Assembly (NCBI GenBank): GCA_964550855.1
Contig: CAZKBQ010000003.1
Span: 62,001 to 126,000, forward strand
From: JAGOBP01 sp964550855
Lineage (GTDB): Bacteria; Chloroflexota; Anaerolineae; Fen-1058
Length of the DNA stretch: 64,000 nucleotides
Direction: 5' to 3'
Numbering within the stretch: position 1 is the first letter of the stretch; the number at the start of each line of letters is the position of its first letter. The translations under genes were made by a program, and so were the position numbers. The notes under the pieces are model-generated. The model worked only from the letters and a program-made list of their open reading frames with translations. It was not told the DNA's origin and made no database searches. Shown in pieces: positions 52,892 through 61,397 of the stretch.

Positions 52892-54721
52892 TTACCGGTA
52901 GCCTTCGGCCTGAATCGTAAACAGTTTGGCGTACAGGCCGCCCCGGGCCAGCAGTTCGGCGTGCGTGCCCATCTCTGTGATGGCGCCGTCTTCCAGCACC
53001 ACGATGCGGTCGGCCATGCGGACGGTGCTGAAGCGGTGGCTGATCAGGATGGCGATCTTGTGGTCGGTCAGTTCGCGAAAGCGCTGGAACACGGCGGATT
53101 CGTTGAGCGCGTCCAGGGCCGCCGTCGGCTCGTCCAGCACCAGCACCTCGGCTTCGCGCATGAAGGCGCGGGCCAGCGCCACCTTTTGCCATTCACCGCC
53201 AGACAGATCGTTGCCGCGCTCGAACCATTTGCCCAGCATCGTATCATAACCTTGCGGCAGGGCGGTGATGGTGGGGTGCGCGCCGGCGCGCTGGGCCGAA
53301 TCGACGATGCGCGGCTCGTTGTCCAGCTGATCGATCTGGCCGAAGCCCACGTTCTCACGCGCCGGCAGATGATAATGCACGAAGTCCTGAAAGATGACGC
53401 CGATGCGCTTTTGCAGATCTTTCGGATCGACTTCGCGCAGGTCGATGCCGTCGATGGTAATGCTGCCTTCGGTGGGATCGTACAGGCGCGTGAGCAGTTT
53501 GACCAGGGTGGTCTTGCCCGCGCCGTTGGCGCCGACCAGCGCGATCTTTTCGCCGGGGCGGATGGTGAGATTGATGTTCTTCAGGGCGTAGTCGGCTCGA
53601 TCGGCGTACTTGAACGAGACGTTTTTGAATTCGACGCCGCGCGTGATGGGGCGCGGCAGGACAATCGGGTTGGCCGACACCGGCATGAGCGGTTTCAGGT
53701 CGAGAAAGGCGAAGAGGTTGCTCATGAACAGCGCGTTCTCGTACAGATCGCTCAGGCCGAAGAACAAACTCTCGAAGATGTTCTGGCTCTGGCGGAAGAT
53801 CGACAGGTAGAGCGTCATGCTGCCCAGCGTGATGTCGCCGGCGATGGTGCGCAGGACGATCCAGGCGTAGGCGAAGTAGTACGTCAGCGTTGCCAGCAGC
53901 CCCCAGCCGAAGGAGGCCAGGCTGCGCTTTTGCGCCAGGGCCTGATCCTCGCGCATGAACTTCCAGAACAGGTCGGCGTAGCGGCCCAGCAGCGGCTCGC
54001 CCAGGCCGAAGAGTTTGACTTCTTTGACGCTGGTATCGACGGTGAGCAGGTATTCCAGATAGCTCAGGCGGCGGGCTTCGGGGGCGCGCCACGACAGCAG
54101 GCGAAAGTTCAACTGCGCGTATTGTGACTGCGCGATGAAGGCGGGAATGGTGGCGCCGAACAGGATGAGCGCCAGCCAGGCGTTGAAGGTGAGCAGCAGC
54201 GCCGCAAAGGATAGCAGGGTGATGAGGTTCTGCACGATGTAGAAGCCGTTGTTCATGATCTGCAGGGCGCGCCAGTCGGCTTCACGGCGGGCGTTCTGCA
54301 GTTTGTCGTAGAACTCGGCGTTCTCGAAGTGTGACAGGTCCAGCGACAGCGCCTGACGGATGAGGCGCGTGTTGAGGGTGAAGTTGAGACGGGCGTGCAG
54401 GATGTGCTCGGTGAGCGAGCGCGCCTGCCCAATGCCGGCCTGGGCCAGGATGAGGACGAATTCGACGGCGAGATAGGGCAGGACGGCGGCGAGGCCGGTC
54501 TGGGCGTCCACGCGCGCGTCGAGCGAGGCGACGACCGAGTCGATGATGAGTTTGCCCACCCAGGCCTGCCCGGCGGGGATGAGCGCGCCGGCGATGGTAA
54601 GGGCCAGCATCACCAGCGTGGCAGGGCGATGGGCGTGCCAGACCAGGCCAAAGGCCGCCGGGATGTTGGCGGCGGCCTGTTTGAGGCTCTGCCAGCGCGG
54701 CAGTTTTGAGTCTTGTGTCAA
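52892..54721 (-). CDS. ABC exporter, fused permease and ATPase
   Basis: A 609-residue half-transporter that must dimerise. Six membrane helices lie in residues about 35-330. The ATPase follows from about 360, with Walker A GANGAGKTT, signature DLSGGEWQ, Walker B VLVLDEPTAALD and the H-loop ISHRF. It resembles the lipid, peptide or drug exporters of the MsbA/LmrA type; the substrate is unknown. The start is TTG at 54721, with GGAG 9 nt upstream. It is followed by the thioesterase across the heptamer array. Confidence 0.93.
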   Translation of the reverse strand: MTQDSKLPRWQSLKQAAANIPAAFGLVWHAHRPATLVMLALTIAGALIPAGQAWVGKLIIDSVVASLDARVDAQTGLAAVLPYLAVEFVLILAQAGIGQARSLTEHILHARLNFTLNTRLIRQALSLDLSHFENAEFYDKLQNARREADWRALQIMNNGFYIVQNLITLLSFAALLLTFNAWLALILFGATIPAFIAQSQYAQLNFRLLSWRAPEARRLSYLEYLLTVDTSVKEVKLFGLGEPLLGRYADLFWKFMREDQALAQKRSLASFGWGLLATLTYYFAYAWIVLRTIAGDITLGSMTLYLSIFRQSQNIFESLFFGLSDLYENALFMSNLFAFLDLKPLMPVSANPIVLPRPITRGVEFKNVSFKYADRADYALKNINLTIRPGEKIALVGANGAGKTTLVKLLTRLYDPTEGSITIDGIDLREVDPKDLQKRIGVIFQDFVHYHLPARENVGFGQIDQLDNEPRIVDSAQRAGAHPTITALPQGYDTMLGKWFERGNDLSGGEWQKVALARAFMREAEVLVLDEPTAALDALNESAVFQRFRELTDHKIAILISHRFSTVRMADRIVVLEDGAITEMGTHAELLARGGLYAKLFTIQAEGYR

Positions 54722-54738
54722 CGAGTGGAACTCCGGTC

Positions 54739-55112
54739 AATGAGGCTGCAACAATTATGCCCGATGCGAGGGAAGTTGTCCACAGTGAATGGCGGTTTTG
54801 GATTTTAGATTGCAGATTTTGGATTGCAGATTGGAGAGTGGAGGTTGGGATGAGGGCGGTGACAGGGCGCAGGCGGGTTGTGCCAGGAAACGTGTCGACT
54901 GGACACAGTGAACTGTCGGAACTGCCAAGGACGGTCATCGCCCGGATTATGAGGCGAGGATCATCGGGTCTGGGAACAATGTCGCGGGAGTTGCGTCACG
55001 CACCGCGCAGTAAGGGCTTTTTCACCGCATGGCGCATTTTAAAACGGGCAAGACTCACCAAATCGGCCCGCGCAGCACAAAGTTTTCGATGTAAGATGAA
55101 CGATTGAGCGGG
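54739..55112. other. Intergenic region with heptamer array, no gene
   Basis: This 374-bp gap holds eight 7-nt units at 54796-54851 (TTTTGGA, TTGCAGA and variants, the first two types each occurring twice). The remainder (54852-55112) shows no reading frame with protein-like composition, no tRNA and no clear hairpin. Confidence 0.7.
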
Positions 55113-55973
55113 TCAATCGTCTGCGCCGCGCTCGCCAACCTCGCCGCCCCGTGACCCGGCCGCCTCGCGCCGCACAATCTCCCGGATTAACGTCTTGCGC
55201 TGCGCGCCGCTCAGCGTCTCCATCTTGCGCACGCCCAGCGGATCGATCACCTCGCGCAGCAGGCGCACCTCTTCGACGGTGGGCGGCTCAGTCTCGCGCA
55301 CGTCCGGCGCCAGGTCCAGTTCAAAGCCGGTCTTGATTTGAATCGAGGCGGGAGATTGTCCCGGATGACAGGCGATGAGCCGCATGCGGCCGTTCGCCCA
55401 GTCGAACTGGCCCAGGTTGGTGACGCAATACTGCGGGCCAAGCTCGGGCCGATCGGGCGTGTGGCCGCGCCCGCTGACAAAATCCACCCGCTCCACAAAC
55501 ACCGCGCGCGAATGACGCGGCACGTACAGCATCAACCGCGGATTGTACGTGGTCACGTCGGCGATGCCGCCGCTGCCCGGCAGCCGCATCTGCGGCCGGG
55601 CGTGCTCGCCGCCGATGAAGACGTTGTTGAGGTTGCCGCAGGCGTCCACCTGCGCGGGCCGCAGAAATTCCTTGGGTTGAAAGCGCGGCAGAAACTCGCA
55701 GCTGATCTGCGCAAAGCTCATCAGCGCCAGCCCGTGATCGAGCCACGGTGCTTCGATGCGCGTCAGGCCCAGCGGCGCCCAGCGCCACGAGAACGTGCCG
55801 CCCACCGCCGACGCCATGGCGATGTCGGGCGCGTGGGTGAGTTTGGCCAGGATCACGCCCGCCATCACCAGCGGCGTGGCAATGCCCTGCGCCACGATGT
55901 CGGTGTTGACGATCTGGCGCGCGATGCAAACGGAGATCAGTTCGTCGATGGTGTAATCGGTGGCGGATGTCAT
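55113..55973 (-). CDS. CoA-transferase family I, beta-subunit-like protein
   Basis: A 286-residue protein related to the beta subunits of acid:CoA transferases (GctB/IpdB type): YTIDELISVCIARQI at the N-terminus, AQGIATPLVMAGVILAKLTHAPD, GGTFSWRWAPLG and LPGSGGIADV, the oxyanion-loop segment. In most bacteria an alpha subunit gene is adjacent, but none is found here. In IpdAB-type proteins the pair acts as a hydrolase in ring cleavage. I chose the ATG at 55973; TATAAT lies at 56004-56009. The function of a lone subunit is unclear. Confidence 0.82.
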   Translation of the reverse strand: MTSATDYTIDELISVCIARQIVNTDIVAQGIATPLVMAGVILAKLTHAPDIAMASAVGGTFSWRWAPLGLTRIEAPWLDHGLALMSFAQISCEFLPRFQPKEFLRPAQVDACGNLNNVFIGGEHARPQMRLPGSGGIADVTTYNPRLMLYVPRHSRAVFVERVDFVSGRGHTPDRPELGPQYCVTNLGQFDWANGRMRLIACHPGQSPASIQIKTGFELDLAPDVRETEPPTVEEVRLLREVIDPLGVRKMETLSGAQRKTLIREIVRREAAGSRGGEVGERGADD

Positions 55974-56040
55974 TGGTTCGATTCGCGTTGCAGGCTGGCC
56001 CGCATTATACCGCACTCGGCCGGGTGAGCGCCGCGCCGAT

Positions 56041-56676
56041 TCACAACCGCAGCCCGTACACCAGCAGATCGATCGTGCGGCCCGTGCTCGGCCGGTACAG
56101 ATCGGTGGGTGTGCGCTGCAGCAGCACAAAGCCCAGCCGCGCGTACCACGGCGCGGCGACGGTGTTGGCGCTGCTGGTCTCTAAGTGGACGCCCTTAATC
56201 CCCTCGGCGCGGAGTTGAGCCAGATAAGCCGTCATCAACGCCCGGCCGATGCCCTGCCCGCGCATGTCGGCGCGGGTGTTGATGTGTAGGTGCGCCGGAT
56301 ACGGCGACAGATCGAGATAGGGCACGCGCAGGCGGGCGTAGCGCCATATGTAGCCCAGCGACTTGCGCGTGAACAACCCCCGGTAGCGCAGCGTCAACGC
56401 CCGCCACGCCACGCGGCGCAGGTGCGCGCTCGCCCAGCGCTGATAGGCCCGCGTGTCCGGGCAGCCCATCAGGTAACCCAGCACGTCGCCGTCGTCGCCT
56501 TCGGCCACCCACAGATGATCGCCGGCGGCATCGGTGTAATACGCGGCGAAGGCGTCCAGAAACAGTTCGCGCGCGTCGAAGAAGCGCTCAATCGGCTCGC
56601 CAAAGTGCGCGCTGTCGCCGGCGATCTGCCAGACGGCCGATCGATCACGCGGCTGATAGAGGCGAAGGTGCCACAT
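56041..56676 (-). CDS. GNAT family N-acetyltransferase
   Basis: A 211-residue acetyl-CoA-dependent acetyltransferase. The core shows HLWVAEGDDGDVLGYLMG, HLHINTRADMRGQGIGRALM with the acetyl-CoA-binding RGQGIG loop, then GVHLETSSANTVAAPWYARLGF. The N-terminal part is longer than in minimal GNATs. The acceptor is unknown. Its start overlaps the end of the glycosyltransferase gene by 32 bp, so the two are co-transcribed and coupled. Confidence 0.88.
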   Translation of the reverse strand: MWHLRLYQPRDRSAVWQIAGDSAHFGEPIERFFDARELFLDAFAAYYTDAAGDHLWVAEGDDGDVLGYLMGCPDTRAYQRWASAHLRRVAWRALTLRYRGLFTRKSLGYIWRYARLRVPYLDLSPYPAHLHINTRADMRGQGIGRALMTAYLAQLRAEGIKGVHLETSSANTVAAPWYARLGFVLLQRTPTDLYRPSTGRTIDLLVYGLRL

Positions 56677-57820
56677 GCGGGGCTGTCCGTTGACTCGATG
56701 GGTTGACTGACCGGGCCGCGCTCACAGCCAGTCGCGCTACCTCGCCGGCTGCGTCCGGGCGGGCAGCGCGCTGCGCGGCGGCACGCATGGTCGTTTGGGC
56801 AGCCGCGTCGTTCAGCAGGGCATCGGCCAGCGCCACGGCCTCGGCCGGCCCGTCGGCCAACCGCGCCGCGCCGGTTGAGGCGAAATACTGCGCGTTCAAC
56901 GTCTCGTGCCCGGTGAGCACACGCGGCACCACGGTGGGCACGCCGGCCGCCAGCAGTTCCGACGCGGCCAGACCGCCCGCTTTGCTGATGACCACATCGG
57001 CCGCGGCCAACCACAGTGCCATATCGTCCACAAAGCCGCGCACCATCCAATCGGGGTTCAGGGCGCGCAGTTTGCGGCGCAGCGATCGATTGGTGCCGGT
57101 GATGAACACAATTTGCGCGGCGGGTGGGCGGGCCAGCAGGGCGCGCGCTGCGCGATCGAGGCCGCCCACGCCCAGGCCGCCGCCCATGATAAGCAGGATG
57201 GCTCGATCATTGCCTAGATTGAGACGGCGGCGGGCGGCCACCCGATCGATCTTCTCGGCAAAAGCGGCCGCAATTGGGATACCGGTCACGGCCAGGCGCT
57301 CGCGCTCGACGCCGTCGCGCGCCAGCCGGACGGCAGCGTCAGCCGTCGGCACGCAGTAGGCGTCCGTGCCGGCGTGCTGCCACATGCGATGCGGCTCAAA
57401 ATCGGTGATCACTGTGATGAGCGGCGCGGCCAGGCGCTGCGTCCGACGCCACGCCGCGCACAACTCGGCGGCGAGGAAGTGCGTGCAGACCACCGCCTGC
57501 GGATCGAAGGCGTCAATCGCCTGCAGCAGATGTGGCGTGCTGATCTGCTGGGTGCGGGCGCGCGGACCGCGCACCAGCCGGTCGAAGATGCGGCGGTCGG
57601 TGGCGCGATAGGCCAGGCCGTACAGGCCGGGCCAGCGCGTGATAAGTCGCAGGCCGCCGCCTACATACAGGGCGTGAAAAGCGCGCTGCGTGTAGGCCAT
57701 CACATCCAGCAGCTGCGCGGCGGCGCCCAGCGAACGGGCGGCTTCGGCCACGGCTTCGGCGGCGCGCCGGTGGCCTGCGCCCGCCGTGCCGTACAGGATG
57801 AGGAGACGTGGAGCTGTCAC
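56645..57820 (-). CDS. GT28-type glycosyltransferase (MGDG synthase/UgtP/MurG-like)
   Basis: A 391-residue GT-B fold enzyme. The N-terminus LLILYGTAGAGHRRAAEAVAEA is the signature of monogalactosyldiacylglycerol-synthase and UgtP-type enzymes, which add sugars to diacylglycerol. The C-terminal nucleotide-sugar site shows IMGGGLGVGGLDR, FITGTNRSL and ISKAGGLAASELLAAGVP. It most likely makes membrane glycolipids. I chose GTG at 57820 because a longer frame contains the promoter; TATAAT lies 6 nt upstream (57827-57832), making the transcript probably leaderless. Confidence 0.88.
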   Translation of the reverse strand: MTAPRLLILYGTAGAGHRRAAEAVAEAARSLGAAAQLLDVMAYTQRAFHALYVGGGLRLITRWPGLYGLAYRATDRRIFDRLVRGPRARTQQISTPHLLQAIDAFDPQAVVCTHFLAAELCAAWRRTQRLAAPLITVITDFEPHRMWQHAGTDAYCVPTADAAVRLARDGVERERLAVTGIPIAAAFAEKIDRVAARRRLNLGNDRAILLIMGGGLGVGGLDRAARALLARPPAAQIVFITGTNRSLRRKLRALNPDWMVRGFVDDMALWLAAADVVISKAGGLAASELLAAGVPTVVPRVLTGHETLNAQYFASTGAARLADGPAEAVALADALLNDAAAQTTMRAAAQRAARPDAAGEVARLAVSAARSVNPSSQRTAPHVAPSPLSAA

Positions 57821-57910
57821 GAATTGATTATACTCGAAGCGCTGGGACGCTAGAGCGGGGCGGTGGCCACAATGGGAGCGGCGAACGATCGGGCGGGGCA
57901 TAAAACGATC

Positions 57911-57941
57911 GGGCGGGCCAGAGACGCGCTCTGACCCGCCC
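57911..57941 (-). terminator. Terminator hairpin of htrA
   Basis: GGGCGGGCCAGAG (57911-57923) pairs with CTCTGACCCGCCC (57929-57941) with one mismatch. On the minus strand GATCGTTTTATG follows. Confidence 0.65.
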
Positions 57942-57954
57942 ACGTGCTAACGAT

Positions 57955-58075
57955 CCAATTCAACCAATCATCGGTCAACCCACAACTATCCAGTAAGCTT
58001 GTCAATCCCCCGGCCAACCAATCAATCGATTAACCAACTCTCCAACCAGCCCATCCACCAACCGACTAATCCACT
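57955..58075. repeat. Degenerate CAAC/CAAT-rich repeat array
   Basis: A long run of irregular units such as TCAACCA, CCAACCA and TAACCAA with a rough 7-nt spacing. It fills most of the gap between the htrA stop and its terminator. A similar ACTAACC-rich run precedes the DUF3352 stop near 40000. Confidence 0.5.
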
Positions 58076-58091
58076 TGCCCGTTATTAACGC

Positions 58092-59408
58092 TTACCGTGG
58101 CCGCGCCTGCAGCTTGGCCGTCAGGTTCAGCGTCTGGCCGTTGCGCCACACGCTCAACGTCACCGTGTCGCCCACTTTGTAGCGGTTCAATGCGCCGAAG
58201 AACGTATTCTGATCGTCCATGGCGTACTGCCCGATCTGGGTGATGATGTCGCCGGCTTTCAGGCCCGCCTGGTCGGCGGCGGTGTCGGCTTCCACAAACT
58301 GGACGTACACACCCCAGTCCATCGGCAGCCCATTGGCCCGCGCGATCTCCGGCGTGATGGCTTGCCAGCGGATGCCCAGAAACGGCCGGTCATAGTAGCC
58401 CTTGGCGATCAGCTGTGAAGCCACGTCGCTGACGGTGTTGGACGGGATGGAGAAGCCCAGCCCTTCGGCCACGTCGCCGCTCAGCCCGCTGCCGCGCACG
58501 ATGGCGGTGTTGATGCCGATGACTTGTCCCGCCAGGTTGACCAGCGGCCCGCCCGAATTGCCGTGGTTGATGGCGGCATCGGTCTGCAGCATGTTCTCCA
58601 GCGAGAAGCCGTTGCCGGTGTCCAGGCTGCGGCCCACGGCGCTGATGACGCCCGAGGTGACCGTGTTCTTGAAGTCGCCCAGCGCGCTGCCGATGGCGAT
58701 GACGGTCTCGCCGATCTGGACGTTGTCTGAGTTGCCCAGCGTGGCGACGGCGGGCACTTCACCATCCACTTTGATCACGGCCACGTCGGCGTACTGGTCG
58801 GCGCCCACCAGTTTGGCCGGGACTTTGGTGCCGTCGGCATAGATCACCTGCAGCGATTCGCTGTTTTCGATGACGTGATTGTTGGTCACGATGTAGCCCT
58901 GCGGCGAGATGATCACGCCGGAGCCTGACGAAGTGGGCTGCTGTACCTGGCTGCCGCCGAAGAAGCTGAAGACGCGCTGCGCAGGCTGGGTGTTGATGAC
59001 CGTGACGACGGCGGGCTGCACTTTCTTCACAGCTTCCACGGCCGCGGCGCTGGAATCACCCGCTCCGGTCACGGCCGGGACCGCGGCCACGGTGCGGCTG
59101 GCCGTGGGCGTGACGCTGCTTATCGTCACCGTCTGCGCGGCTCGCAGGGCGTTGGTGGCCACCAGGCCGCCGGCCACACCGCCGCCAATGGCGCCAAAGA
59201 TCAAGCCGATAATCAATACGATCGTTGCGCCCATCACCCCCAGGCCGCGCCGCCGCGGTTGAGGGGCGGCGACTGCCGGCGCGGGCGCCGGCGGCTGATA
59301 AGCCGGGCGCTCATACGCTTCGGCGCGTATCACCGGCGTCGGCTCGGTCGATTGCGACGGGGCCGGATTCTCTTCCGGCAATTGCGGATTCAACGGTTCC
59401 CAGCTCAT
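58092..59408 (-). CDS. htrA: HtrA/DegP-like serine protease with one PDZ domain
   Basis: A 438-residue membrane-anchored protease that degrades misfolded envelope proteins. It has a Pro-rich cytoplasmic start (about 1-50), one membrane helix (about 55-85), a trypsin-like domain with His178 (NNHVIEN), Asp208 (YADVAVIKV) and Ser285 (GNSGGPL), and a PDZ domain (about 345-430, GLKAGDIITQIG). GGAGGTG lies 7 nt before the ATG. Its promoter has the same four-unit operator, 10-bp gap and -10 layout as the double-PDZ gene at 27222 and the three small RNAs, pointing to one regulon. Confidence 0.96.
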   Translation of the reverse strand: MSWEPLNPQLPEENPAPSQSTEPTPVIRAEAYERPAYQPPAPAPAVAAPQPRRRGLGVMGATIVLIIGLIFGAIGGGVAGGLVATNALRAAQTVTISSVTPTASRTVAAVPAVTGAGDSSAAAVEAVKKVQPAVVTVINTQPAQRVFSFFGGSQVQQPTSSGSGVIISPQGYIVTNNHVIENSESLQVIYADGTKVPAKLVGADQYADVAVIKVDGEVPAVATLGNSDNVQIGETVIAIGSALGDFKNTVTSGVISAVGRSLDTGNGFSLENMLQTDAAINHGNSGGPLVNLAGQVIGINTAIVRGSGLSGDVAEGLGFSIPSNTVSDVASQLIAKGYYDRPFLGIRWQAITPEIARANGLPMDWGVYVQFVEADTAADQAGLKAGDIITQIGQYAMDDQNTFFGALNRYKVGDTVTLSVWRNGQTLNLTAKLQARPR

Positions 59409-59453
59409 AATGGCACACCTCCGGTCAAATCATCACTCGCTGTTTCGAAAGTG

Positions 59454-59507
59454 ATTATGCCGCGGCTGGCTTAAATCGACGTTAAATGAGGCGTAGAGGA
59501 TGGTAAG
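59454..59507 (-). promoter_or_regulatory. Four-unit 11-bp direct-repeat operator and -10 box of htrA
   Basis: On the minus strand the cores are CTTAC, CTACG, TTAAC, TTAAG at an 11-bp period (59503-59507 down to 59470-59474), then exactly 10 bp, then CATAAT (59454-59459). The two distal units are weaker than in the small-RNA promoters. The 54-bp size matches the other four modules. Confidence 0.75.
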
Positions 59508-59517
59508 AACGGGCGCG

Positions 59518-60771
59518 CTACGGGCGCGGCGTGGCGATGACCTGACCAGGCCGCGGCGTGCTGGTGGGGGTGGGCGTGGGCGGATTGGCCAGCCACTCAA
59601 ACGTGTACTGGCTCAGCGGGCTGACGACGCTGTAAATGGGCGCACCGTCGCTGCCCGTGCCGGTCTGCCGGATGATTTCCACTTTCCAGCGGAAGACGCG
59701 GTTGCGGTCGTCCGGCTCCGGGAACAGATCGAGCGGCAGATGCCAGCTGGTGGCAAGCGTGCGGATGGACAGCGGCGCGCGCGTGCCGTTGACCTGCACC
59801 ACTTCGGCGCGGTACAGCTCGTTGGGTTTAAGCACACCCGATGAGAGCCATTGCAGCAGCACCGGCTGCGCATTGCCGATGATGATCTCTTGATCCAGCG
59901 GCGTCAACAGAGTGACCGGTGGATAGTTGGTCTGCGGCGTGGCGGTGGCGTTGGCGGCCACCGGCGCCGGCGTGGGGGTGGCGGTGGCGTTGAGCGGGAT
60001 GATGAGCTGCTGGCCCACCTGCAGGGCCTGTGGATCAGCGATGTTGTTGCGCGCGATGATCTGATCCATCGACACCTTCACCTTCTCGGCGATCTCGCTG
60101 AGCGTGTCGCCGGCCTGCACGGTGTACACCGCTTCGGATGGGGTGGGCGGAATGGGCGTGCGGGTCAGCTCAAAGCCGATCGGGGTGGGAGTATTGGTCG
60201 GCTTGGGCGTGGGCACCGGGATCTTCAGCACTTCGCCAGGAAAGATGTAATCATTAGGCCCTTTGCCATTGAAGGCATACAGCTCGTCGAAGGTGATCCC
60301 GTAGAAATCGGCAATGCCGCCCGGCGTGTCGCCGCTTCTGACGGTGTATTCCACCGGCGGGATGGGCGTGGGCGTAAAGGCCGTCGTCGGCGACGGGGCC
60401 AGCGTGCGGGTGGGCGTGGGGGTGCGAGTGGGCGTGCGAGTGGGCGTGGGCGTCAGGGCCAGCTGCGCCGCTTCTTGCGAGGCCTGCACCACCAGCGCCA
60501 GGATCAGGCCGACGAGGATCGTCGTAAACACGATGACGAAGATGCGCGTCGGCCGCAGCGCGGCCTCTTCGCGCTTCTCGCGCTGGATGGCCTTAAGCCG
60601 GGCCTGCTCGGCTCGGGCGATGGCCACCAGGTCTGCGCCGCAGTACAAACAAGTCTTGGCGCGGGCTGCGATGGGCGAACCGCACTGCGGGCAGATGTGT
60701 TGTTGTTCGGGGGCAGGGCTGCCGTCCGGCGGCACAGTGTCGCGCGGCGCGCCCGGGCGATGCAGCTTCAT
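59518..60771 (-). CDS. Membrane-anchored double-LysM protein with N-terminal zinc ribbon
   Basis: A 417-residue protein. A zinc ribbon (CPQCGS...CLYCGA, about 29-50) precedes one membrane helix (about 80-100) and a Thr/Pro-rich linker. LysM 1 (YTVRSGDTPGGIADFYGI, about 150-195) and LysM 2 (YTVQAGDTLSEIAEKVKV, about 225-270) follow; LysM binds peptidoglycan. A C-terminal Ig-like region (about 295-400) ends in another Thr/Pro-rich tail. Its ATG overlaps the stop of the HD-domain gene (ATGA), so the two are coupled. The zinc ribbon faces the cytoplasm. Confidence 0.88.
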   Translation of the reverse strand: MKLHRPGAPRDTVPPDGSPAPEQQHICPQCGSPIAARAKTCLYCGADLVAIARAEQARLKAIQREKREEAALRPTRIFVIVFTTILVGLILALVVQASQEAAQLALTPTPTRTPTRTPTPTRTLAPSPTTAFTPTPIPPVEYTVRSGDTPGGIADFYGITFDELYAFNGKGPNDYIFPGEVLKIPVPTPKPTNTPTPIGFELTRTPIPPTPSEAVYTVQAGDTLSEIAEKVKVSMDQIIARNNIADPQALQVGQQLIIPLNATATPTPAPVAANATATPQTNYPPVTLLTPLDQEIIIGNAQPVLLQWLSSGVLKPNELYRAEVVQVNGTRAPLSIRTLATSWHLPLDLFPEPDDRNRVFRWKVEIIRQTGTGSDGAPIYSVVSPLSQYTFEWLANPPTPTPTSTPRPGQVIATPRP

Positions 60772-61346
60772 TTCGCCAGACTACCATCCAGCCCCAGCGC
60801 CGGCGCGATGGCCTGCATGGCCTGCAGCACCTGGCCGATGTGCTCGTCGAGGGGCACGCCCAGATCGGCGGCCGCGTGTTCGATCTCCGTCCGATCGACG
60901 CCTGCGGCAAAGACTTTGTCTTTCCACTTTTTCTTCACGCTGGATATGGTCACATCGGCGATGTTCTTGCTGGGCCGCACCAGCGCCACGGCCGTGATCA
61001 GGCCGGTCAACTCGTCGCAGGCATACAGGGCTTTTTCCATGTCGGTCTGGCGCGTGACGCCGGTCACTTCGGTGGCGTGCGAGAGGATGCAGCGGATGAC
61101 TTCTTCGTCCACGCCGCGCTCGCGCAGGATGCGCGAACCGACGACAGGATGGCCGTCGGCGGCCACATCGGGATAACGCTCGTAATCGAAGTCGTGCAGC
61201 AGGCCCACCACCCCCCACCGATCGGGATCGGCGTTGAAGCGGGGCGCGTAAGCGCGCATGGCGGCTTCGACGGACAGCATGTGTTTGCGCAGCGAATCGC
61301 TGGCGGTGAATTCGGTGACGGTGTTCCAAGCTTCGTCGCGGTTCAT
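60768..61346 (-). CDS. HD-domain hydrolase
   Basis: A 192-residue protein with the HD metal site: His in LRKHMLSVE, HD in LLHDFDYE, and further His in GHPVVGSRI and ILSHATE, followed by CDELTGLITA. Such proteins hydrolyse phosphate esters or nucleotides; the substrate is unknown. I chose the ATG at 61346 because GAGGAA lies 7 nt upstream; a TTG two codons earlier is less likely. It is coupled to the LysM gene by a 4-bp overlap. Confidence 0.88.
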   Translation of the reverse strand: MNRDEAWNTVTEFTASDSLRKHMLSVEAAMRAYAPRFNADPDRWGVVGLLHDFDYERYPDVAADGHPVVGSRILRERGVDEEVIRCILSHATEVTGVTRQTDMEKALYACDELTGLITAVALVRPSKNIADVTISSVKKKWKDKVFAAGVDRTEIEHAAADLGVPLDEHIGQVLQAMQAIAPALGLDGSLAK

Positions 61347-61397
61347 GGGCAATTCCTCGGGAAACGCGCGGCGATTATACCACAGGCGACTCGGCGC

